DNA from: Streptomyces sp. QL37
Lineage (GTDB): Bacteria > Actinomycetota > Actinomycetes > Streptomycetales > Streptomycetaceae
Direction of reading: 5' to 3'
Assembly (NCBI RefSeq): GCF_002941025.1
Contig: NZ_PTJS01000001.1
Span: forward strand, 4,588,001 to 4,652,000
Length of the DNA stretch: 64,000 nt
The stretch's first letter is position 1, and every line of letters begins with the position of its first letter. The notes below the pieces were generated by a model that did no database searches, was not told the DNA's origin, and saw only the letters and a program-made list of their open reading frames with translations. The position numbers and the translations under genes were made by a program. This document shows positions 58,639-64,000 of the stretch, piece after piece.

Positions 58639-59835
58639 TCAAGGAGCTTCTGCCGTGCGGGGGGTCTCCCGTGGAGTCCTGCCGAGGAGTCTCAGCGCCA
58701 GGACCGCCGCTTCGATGCCGCTGTTGAACGCGACTTCGCTGAGGAGTCCCGGGGCGGCGACCTGGTCGCCGGCGAGCAGGATGCCGTCGCCGCGGTCGAC
58801 GGCGGGCCGGTCGCGCCAGGTGGTGCCGGGCTTGTCGACGGCCCCGGTGCGTCCGGCCGCGAGCGCTTCGCGGCGCCAGGTGGTGCGGTCGCGCCACCCG
58901 GGGAAGCCGAGGTCGAGCAGGTCTTCGGCGCGGCGGACGGCGTCGGCGCGCGGGGTGCCGGGGGCGAGGGGGATCTGTGCCTGGATGAGCTGTTCGCCGG
59001 CCGGGGCGAGGGTCGGGTCCTGGGCGGTGAACCGTTCGATCCAGCCGGGGGCGTCGAGATCGGAGACGATGAACGGGTCTCCGCGCCGGGTCCGCAGGGC
59101 CAGGTCGAGCAGGGCGGTGCGGCCGCTGTCCCAGGTCAGGGAGGGGTCCTCCAGCAGGGTGCGGGCGGAGTCCAGGTGGGTGGCGACGATCACCGGTCCG
59201 CTGTCGCGGAGGGAGGCCAGGTCGCGGGGGCCGATGCGGTCGGCGGTCTCGATGCGCACGCCGAGCTTCCAGGCCAGGGAGGCCATCCGGTCGACGAGCT
59301 GTGCCCAGCCGCCGACGGGGTAGTGGGCCTCGGGCGGCAGCGCGGTCGCGCGGCGCAGGCGTGGCTGGACGAAGGCGGCGGAGAGGGAACCGGGGTCGTG
59401 GTGGAAGAGGGCCACGCCCATGTAGTGCGCCGCCGCGCGGGCGCCGTCCTCGCCCACCTGGCCGGTGGCCCAGCTGAGGAAGTCGGTGTCGACGGGGGCC
59501 GTGCGGGCGCTACGGCGGGCGAGGCGCAGCATGGCGAGCGGCGGGGTCCTGCGCAGGGCGCCGCCGCGGCGGAAGAGGAAGCGGGTGCCTTCGAGGGGCG
59601 GTACCGAGGCCATCGTGCCGAGGAGTTTCCGCTGTTCGAGCCAGGTCCAGTGCGGTCCGCGGCGGTACAGGGCGTGCGGGCCCTCGTTGGTGAGGTAGGG
59701 GCCGTCGGAGGTCCTGGCCCGTCCGCCGAGGGTGTGGTGGGCCTCGTGGAGGGTGACCTGGGCCCGGGACTCGGCGGCCGTGATGGCGGCGGTCAGTCCG
59801 GCGAGGCCGCCGCCGACGACGTGGATGCGCTGCAT
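58639..59835 (-). CDS. FAD-dependent amine oxidase/phytoene desaturase-like protein
   Basis: This 398-residue flavoprotein has HVVGGGLAGLTAAITAAESRAQVTLHEAHHTLGGRART (FAD dinucleotide site, residues 5-43) and ends with GILLAGDQVAAPGLLSEVAFNSGIEAAVLALRLLG, the second flavin loop. The NAD(P)-binding Rossmann is of the protoporphyrinogen oxidase/carotenoid desaturase group. The substrate is unknown. AAGGAG precedes the ATG. Confidence 0.85.
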   Translation of the reverse strand: MQRIHVVGGGLAGLTAAITAAESRAQVTLHEAHHTLGGRARTSDGPYLTNEGPHALYRRGPHWTWLEQRKLLGTMASVPPLEGTRFLFRRGGALRRTPPLAMLRLARRSARTAPVDTDFLSWATGQVGEDGARAAAHYMGVALFHHDPGSLSAAFVQPRLRRATALPPEAHYPVGGWAQLVDRMASLAWKLGVRIETADRIGPRDLASLRDSGPVIVATHLDSARTLLEDPSLTWDSGRTALLDLALRTRRGDPFIVSDLDAPGWIERFTAQDPTLAPAGEQLIQAQIPLAPGTPRADAVRRAEDLLDLGFPGWRDRTTWRREALAAGRTGAVDKPGTTWRDRPAVDRGDGILLAGDQVAAPGLLSEVAFNSGIEAAVLALRLLGRTPRETPRTAEAP

Positions 59836-59944
59836 GGCTGGGTCTCCTTGCTGTGGGGCGCTTCTGCATGGAGGACGGTTCGGCCTTCTCGTTCTGTGAC
59901 ACCGGGCCGGGGCGATGTCAGTGGTGTGCGTCACGATGGGGGGC

Positions 59945-60643
59945 ATGGCACGCACAGGCAACAGGAGCAGCAGGAGCGCGGGCGCGAGGGACGCGGTGGC
60001 CGGGGCGCGGCGGCCGGAGGTCCGGCTTCCGCCTCTTGTGGAGTACGACGGGGAGGGCCTGGAGCCCGACGGGGACTACGACGGGGTGCGGTTCGGGGAG
60101 ACGGATCTGGCCGACGCGTCGGGTCCGGGTGCGCGCTTCATGGACTGCGAGCTGCGTGGCTGTGCCCTGGACCGTACGGAGCTGGTGCGGGCCAGGTTCA
60201 TCGACTCGGTGCTGACGGGGGTGCGGGGCGTGGGCACCGATCTCGCGGGGGCGTCGCTGCGGGATGTGGAGGTCCTGGACGCGCGGCTGGGCGGGGTGCA
60301 GCTGCACGGCGCCGTGCTGGAGCGGGTGCTGGTGCGGGGCGGGAAGATCGATTACCTGAATCTGCGCAAGGCACGGCTGAAGGACGTCGTGTTCGAGGGG
60401 TGTGTGCTCTCGGAGCCGGATTTCGGGGAGGCGCAGCTGGTCCGGGTGGAGTTCCGGGACTGTGTGCTGAAGCGTGCCGACTTCAGTTCGGTGCGGATGG
60501 AGTCCGTCGATCTGCGGACGGTCGCGGAGCTCGACATCGCGCGGGGTGTGGAGCGGCTGGCGGGCGCGGTGATCAGCCCGTCCCAGCTGATGGAGCTGGC
60601 TCCGGCGTTCGCGGCGCAGATCGGGGTGCGGGTGGAGGCGTAG
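59945..60643 (+). CDS. Pentapeptide repeat protein
   Basis: This 232-residue protein has about 15 pentapeptide repeats of the A(D/N)LXX type between residues 52 and 210 (e.g. TDLADAS, ASLRDVEVLDARLGGVQLHGAVLERVLVRG), which form a right-handed quadrilateral beta-helix. Some such proteins (MfpA, Qnr) mimic DNA and protect gyrase; this one has interrupted repeats and an acidic N-terminal region, so that role is uncertain. It diverges from the desaturase-like gene. The ATG at 59945 is used. Confidence 0.85.
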   Translation: MARTGNRSSRSAGARDAVAGARRPEVRLPPLVEYDGEGLEPDGDYDGVRFGETDLADASGPGARFMDCELRGCALDRTELVRARFIDSVLTGVRGVGTDLAGASLRDVEVLDARLGGVQLHGAVLERVLVRGGKIDYLNLRKARLKDVVFEGCVLSEPDFGEAQLVRVEFRDCVLKRADFSSVRMESVDLRTVAELDIARGVERLAGAVISPSQLMELAPAFAAQIGVRVEA

Positions 60644-60655
60644 GGGCGGGCCCGC

Positions 60656-61153
60656 TCAGAGGCGGGGGAAGCGGGCCTGGAGGTCCCAGACGACGGGGTT
60701 GTCGGCGAGGCCTTCGTGCATGTCGGCCAGGTCGGCGATGAGGTCGTGCAGGAAGTCGCGGGCCTCGCGGCGCAGCAGGGAGTGGCTGAAGGTGAGCGGG
60801 GGTTCGTCGCCGGGCATCCAGTCGGCCTCGACGTCCACCCAGCCGAAGCGGCGCTCGAAGAGCATGCGGTCGGACGATTCGGTGAAGTCGAGTTCGGCGT
60901 ACTGCCGGCGGTGCGAGCGGTTGCCCCGGGGGTCGCGGTCGATCTGCTCGACGATGTCGCAGAGTGCCCAGGCGAAGTCGAGCACGGGGACCCATCCCCA
61001 GGCTGTGGACACCTCGCGGTCGGCCTTGGTGTCGGCGAGGTAGACGTCCCCGGAGAACAGGTCGTGCCGCAGGGCGTGGACGTCCGCGCGGCGGTAGTCG
61101 GTCTGCGGGGGGTCCGGGAAGCGCCGGGAGAGGGAGTAGCCGATGTCGAGCAC
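60656..61153 (-). CDS. Streptomyces-conserved protein of unknown function
   Basis: This 165-residue soluble protein has no membrane helix and no known motif. The aromatic-rich centre (WGWVPVLDFAWALCDIVEQIDRDPRG, then RMLFERRFGWVDVEADW) and a helical end are regular and suggest a folded domain. It converges on the pentapeptide repeat gene. The GTG at 61153 is used; the next gene region upstream is a relic. Confidence 0.75.
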   Translation of the reverse strand: MLDIGYSLSRRFPDPPQTDYRRADVHALRHDLFSGDVYLADTKADREVSTAWGWVPVLDFAWALCDIVEQIDRDPRGNRSHRRQYAELDFTESSDRMLFERRFGWVDVEADWMPGDEPPLTFSHSLLRREARDFLHDLIADLADMHEGLADNPVVWDLQARFPRL

Positions 61154-61206
61154 GGTTCGATGGTGTCATGCCGCGCGAGCGCCCCGCGCCGCTCGGCGGC
61201 GGGGGC

Positions 61207-61275
61207 TCAGGGGAGCAGCCTCTGCTCCTTGGCGACGGCGACGGCTCCCGCCCGGGTGTCCACGCCGAGCTGGGG
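61207..61275 (-). pseudogene. 3' remnant of a LuxR-family response regulator
   Basis: Only the last 22 codons of a NarL/FixJ-type regulator remain, reading QLGVDTRAGAVAVAKEQRLLP then stop. That is the end of the recognition helix of such proteins. Sequence upstream (right) has no such homology. It faces away from the HbpS remnant at 61381, which suggests a deletion fused the two. Confidence 0.7.
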
Positions 61276-61380
61276 GCCGGGGCGGGCGTCCTGGCTTCAG
61301 CGGTCGTCGCTTCCCGTGTGGGCTCGTTGACCGCCGGGCCTGTGCGCACGGGATCCCGGGCGGGTTCGTACGGTGCCGGT

Positions 61381-61674
61381 AACGGCAACACCCTCGTCAC
61401 CCTGCGCGGCGACGGTGCGGGCCCGCAGTCCCCCGAGTCCGCCGTGAAGAAGGCGTACACCGCCGTCTCCTGGAACGCGCCCACCTCGGAGCTGGTCAAG
61501 CGCCTTGAGCAGGCCCCGAACCTGAAGGACATCCCCGGCACCCTGTTCCTGGCGGGCGGCTCACCCGTGCAGGCCAAGGGCGCTCCGGTGGCGGGCATCG
61601 GCGTCGCGGGGGCCCCGAGCGGCGACCTGGACGAGAAGTTCGCCGCGGCGGGCGTCGCCGCCGTCTCCCGGTAA
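61381..61674 (+). pseudogene. Truncated HbpS/GlcG-type heme-binding protein
   Basis: The 97 remaining codons (NGNTLVTLRGDGAGPQSPESAVKKAYTA onward, through GTLFLAGGSPVQAKGAPVAGIGVAGAPSGDLDEKFAAAGVAAVSR) match the C-terminal two-thirds of secreted HbpS. The signal peptide, the first helix and the start codon are missing. HbpS senses heme and redox state and signals through the SenS-SenR two-component pair. The deletion point is near 61280-61380. Confidence 0.8.
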
Positions 61675-62100
61675 AGCCGTTCGGCCGACGACGCGCGAGG
61701 CGGCTTCCGGATCAGTCGCAGCCGAGCGAGGCGCGCGGCCGCGGTGAAGCGGTTCCCGCGTCGGACTCACGGCAGCGGCGTGGCGATCGGGGCGACAGCG
61801 GGACGGGCCGAGGGCTCCTCCTCCCCGTCCCGGGGCAGACCGGTGGGGGCCGATCGCAGGAGAGGTCGCAGAACCAGGCGTCGTCGCGGGAGTCCGAGGC
61901 CTGCTTTCCCGCAAGGGGCTGCCCGCGGACGCCTCGGCGTCGAGGGTGAAGCCGCTCCGGCCGGGTCGCTCCTGGCCGGGGCGGCGCTCGGGCCGCGCCC
62001 GGCTCGGCCGGGGCGGACGCTTCGAGGAGCTCCGTCCCGGCCTTCCGGGTTGCGGGGCGGGAGGCGTGCGGCCGTGGTCGGCCGGGTCCCGGCCCGACGG
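61675..62100. other. 426-bp region without a recognised gene
   Basis: I find no coding sequence with a plausible start, domain or codon pattern. It lies between the hbpS relic and the protease terminator and may be part of the same decayed locus. Confidence 0.5.
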
Positions 62101-62135
62101 CGGAAGCCGGTCGGCCAGAGGCCGACCGGCTTCCG
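62101..62135 (-). terminator. Terminator after the metalloprotease gene
   Basis: The arms CGGAAGCCGGTCGGCC (62101-62116) and GGCCGACCGGCTTCCG (62120-62135) form a 16-bp perfect stem with a 3-nt loop, 12 bp beyond the stop on the minus strand. Confidence 0.85.
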
Positions 62136-62147
62136 TGGGTTCTGCGG

Positions 62148-63725
62148 TTACTTGACGTTGACGCCGGTCCAGGCGGCCTGGACGGCCGTCAGTTCGGCGC
62201 TGTCGGCACCGAACAGGTCGGTGGCGGCCTTCTCGGTCGCTTCGCGGGCTCCGGCGTAGTCGGTGCTCGACGTCATGTAGACGGAGAGCGCCTTGTACCA
62301 GATCTGGTAGGCCTTCTGGCGGCCGATGCCCGTGACCGTGGAGCCGTCGGCGGTCGGGGAGTCGTAGTCGACACCGTCGATGGTCTTGGCGCCGCTGCCC
62401 TCGGCCAGCAGGTAGAAGAAGTGGTTGGCGACACCGGAGGAGTAGTGCACGTCGAGGTCGCCGACGCCGGAGTCCCAGTAGTCCGCCGAGCCGCCGTCCT
62501 TGCTCGGCTTGTCCATGTAGCGCAGGGGGGTTCCGTCGCCGTTGATGTCGATCTTCTCGCCGATGAGGTAGTCACCGGGGTCGGTGGCGTTGTCGGCGAA
62601 GAACTCCACGGAGGTGCCGAATATGTCGCTGGTCGCCTCGTTGAGGCCGCCGGACTCGCCCGCGTAGTCGAGGTTGGCGGTGGCCGCGGTCAGGCCGTGG
62701 CTCATCTCGTGGCCGGCGACGTCGATCGCGGTGAGCGCGCTCTTGTCGTCGGCGCCGTCGCCGTAGGTCATGCAGAAGCAGCTGTCGTCCCAGAAGGCGT
62801 TGACGTAGCCGGTGCTGAAGTGGACGCGGGAGTACGCGGCGCGGCCGTCCCCGGCTATGCCGTCGCGGCCGAGCTCGGACTTGTAGAAGTCCCAGGTCGT
62901 GGCCGCGCCGTAGTGGGCGTCGACCGCCGCCGTCTGGCGGTCGTTCCCGGTGCCGTCGCCCCAGGTGTCGTCGGTGTCGGTGACGAGGTCGCCGGTGCCG
63001 GTCTGGCCCTGGGCGAGGTCGTACGTCCTGTGCCCGCCCCGGTCGCCGTCGGTCAGCTCGAAGCCCGAACCGCCCTGGGTGGTCGTGAGCGTGACCTTCC
63101 CGCTGTACTGGCTGTTCCCGGTGCCGGTCTCGACGGCCTCGTAGCTGTGCAGGCGCTCGCCGGTCGTGGCGTCGGTGATGATGTGGAGCCGGCTGGGCGT
63201 GCCGTCCTTCTGGACGCCCTTCTTGACGGTCTCGAAGGCGAGGGCGGGCTTGCCGCCGCCCGCCCAGACGACCTTGCGGGCGTCGGCCGCGGCCTTCAGC
63301 TTCGGCTGGGTCGAGGGCACGGTGATGCGGGCTTCGGTGGCCTTGTCGACGCCCTTGGAGGTGCCGTCGGCGGCGGTGTGGGTGACGAGGTCGCCGCCCA
63401 GGACCGGCAGTCCGGCGTAGGTGCGCTCGTAGCGGGTGTGGACGGTGCCGTGGGCGTCCTTGATCACGTCACGGGCGATCAGTTTCTCCTGGCCGCCGAG
63501 CCCGAGGGCCTCGGCGGCCGACGAGGCGTCGGCCTGGGCGGCCCGGAGGGCGGTGGCCCGGTGGCCGGCCGTGTTCACGCCGAGGGTGGTGGCGCCGGCG
63601 GGAGAGGCGGTGTCATCCGCGGTCCGGGAACCGGCCGTTGCCGTTCCCGTCTGGACGCCGACGACGACCATCGCGGCAACTGCGGCCAGGGCGGCGGCGC
63701 GACGGGTGTTCATGTGGGGGGTCAT
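62148..63725 (-). CDS. Secreted M4 family (thermolysin-like) metalloprotease
   Basis: This 525-residue secreted protease precursor has a signal peptide (residues 1-33), FTP/PepSY propeptide (about 40-200) and mature M4 domain with the zinc motif HEMSH and third ligand Glu in GGLNEATSDIFG. A C-terminal helical domain contains the catalytic His block near DVHYSSGVANHFFYLL. There is no C-terminal P-domain. It degrades proteins outside the cell during nutrient limitation. GGAG lies 5 nt before the ATG at 63725; another in-frame ATG at 63713 is possible. Confidence 0.93.
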   Translation of the reverse strand: MTPHMNTRRAAALAAVAAMVVVGVQTGTATAGSRTADDTASPAGATTLGVNTAGHRATALRAAQADASSAAEALGLGGQEKLIARDVIKDAHGTVHTRYERTYAGLPVLGGDLVTHTAADGTSKGVDKATEARITVPSTQPKLKAAADARKVVWAGGGKPALAFETVKKGVQKDGTPSRLHIITDATTGERLHSYEAVETGTGNSQYSGKVTLTTTQGGSGFELTDGDRGGHRTYDLAQGQTGTGDLVTDTDDTWGDGTGNDRQTAAVDAHYGAATTWDFYKSELGRDGIAGDGRAAYSRVHFSTGYVNAFWDDSCFCMTYGDGADDKSALTAIDVAGHEMSHGLTAATANLDYAGESGGLNEATSDIFGTSVEFFADNATDPGDYLIGEKIDINGDGTPLRYMDKPSKDGGSADYWDSGVGDLDVHYSSGVANHFFYLLAEGSGAKTIDGVDYDSPTADGSTVTGIGRQKAYQIWYKALSVYMTSSTDYAGAREATEKAATDLFGADSAELTAVQAAWTGVNVK

Positions 63726-63878
63726 GCCTTCTCCGTTGCTCGTTCCTGTGGGGGTTACGAGCGGAGAGGGTGCCACCGAATGAGCAGTTTTGACGGGACG
63801 CCGACAATTACCTCACAAGTTTTTGACCAGTTCTTGTCCGGCTGAGGTGTGTTCGTGTCCGCTATGTGAAGCGGACGC

Positions 63879-63920
63879 ACGGGAGCCCCCGGCCGACCTG
63901 GGTCGGGCGGGGGCTCCCGT
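63879..63920 (-). terminator. Terminator of the next minus-strand gene
   Basis: ACGGGAGCCCCC (63879-63890) and GGGGGCTCCCGT (63909-63920) with an inner CCGACC/GGTCGG stem form a strong hairpin just beyond the stop of the gene that enters from the right. Confidence 0.8.
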
Positions 63921-63936
63921 GGGGAAGTCGTCTACG

Positions 63937-64000
63937 TCAGAGGTTGACGCCGAAGTCCTGGGCGATGCCGCGCAGGCCCGAGGCGTAGCCCTGGCCGACG
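63937..64000 (-). CDS. C-terminal end of an unidentified gene cut by the window
   Basis: Only the last 20 codons are present: VGQGYASGLRGIAQDFGVNL then TGA. The reading is supported by the hairpin just downstream. The fragment is too short to assign a family. Confidence 0.6.
   Translation of the reverse strand, partial: VGQGYASGLRGIAQDFGVNL

Noticed and set aside
159..63807. Many long open frames on the opposite strand or in other frames of the genes listed.
   Set aside because: At this GC content stop codons are rare, so frames in antisense or shifted phases stay open. They have Arg/Pro/Ala-rich translations without domains or proper starts, and the chosen genes have motifs and GC-rich third codon positions.
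1..64000. CRISPR arrays, rRNA genes, insertion sequences and phage attachment sites.
   Set aside because: No regular spaced repeats, no rRNA sequence, no transposase or integrase gene and no direct repeats at tRNA-Thr that would mark an integrated element.

Overview
The window is high-GC DNA from a Streptomyces chromosome. The evidence is a strong third-codon G/C bias throughout, an RsiG-type c-di-GMP-dependent anti-sigma factor, mycothiol glycosyltransferase MshA, MsiK, the PhoR-PhoP/PhoU pair with a PHO box of 11-bp repeats, CarD, and many genes whose start codon lies 6-7 nt after a TANNNT -10 element (leaderless transcripts). From about 20.5 kb to 48.6 kb the order mshA - ybjN - gpmA - phoU/phoRP - carD - ispD - ispF - cysS - rlmB - doxX - nucleotidyltransferase - msiK is, as I recall it, the conserved Streptomyces core order, so most of this half is chromosomal backbone.

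Layout. 1-4.4 kb: ygfZ-like gene (5' cut), dtd, rsiG, asparaginase, Eis-like acetyltransferase. 4.4-15 kb: accessory and regulatory genes. These include an alpha/beta hydrolase, a DrrAB-type exporter divergent from two coupled TetR genes with tandem operators between them, a three-gene operon (PPOX, HAD, phosphotransferase), a MarR-linked DHA2 efflux pump broken by one TGA, and small zinc-ribbon, DinB and TmrB-like genes. 15-16.7 kb: an XRE regulator, HBHA-like protein and DUF2516 membrane protein, matching the mycobacterial hbhA neighbourhood. 16.7-26.2 kb: a REC-PP2C phosphatase, NlpC/P60 hydrolase, methyltransferase, mshA, ybjN, a kinase-like gene, a lipoprotein, a small toxin-antitoxin-like pair, and NUDIX and VOC genes. 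26.2-35.6 kb: gpmA with an inverted partial copy beside it, an MFS gene ending in 24-bp repeats, a 47-residue Cys-rich protein, the Pho regulators, carD and ispDF. 35.7-41.6 kb: an apparently inserted block with a Zur-box-like site, a nickel/oligopeptide-type binding lipoprotein, a two-domain permease and an MFS exporter. It resembles staphylopine-type metallophore trafficking but has no ATPase gene here. 41.7-48.9 kb: cysS, rlmB, doxX, nucleotidyltransferase, msiK and tRNA-Thr(UGU). 48.9-54.7 kb: a TetR regulator divergent from a PaoABCD-like molybdenum aldehyde oxidoreductase operon. 54.7-64 kb: oxidoreductases, phosphotransferase, acetyltransferase, pentapeptide-repeat protein, a relic of an hbpS/LuxR-regulator locus, and a secreted thermolysin-like protease.

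Two places show fold-back inverted duplications: a 197-bp arm pair at gpmA, and a forward/inverted/forward triplication inside the permease gene. Because both have the same geometry, they may be assembly or amplification chimeras, or a shared template-switch process. They should be verified before any biology is built on them. The most promising biology is the Zur-box-associated import/export block. The most informative decay events are the nonsense codon in the DHA2 pump and the hbpS relic.
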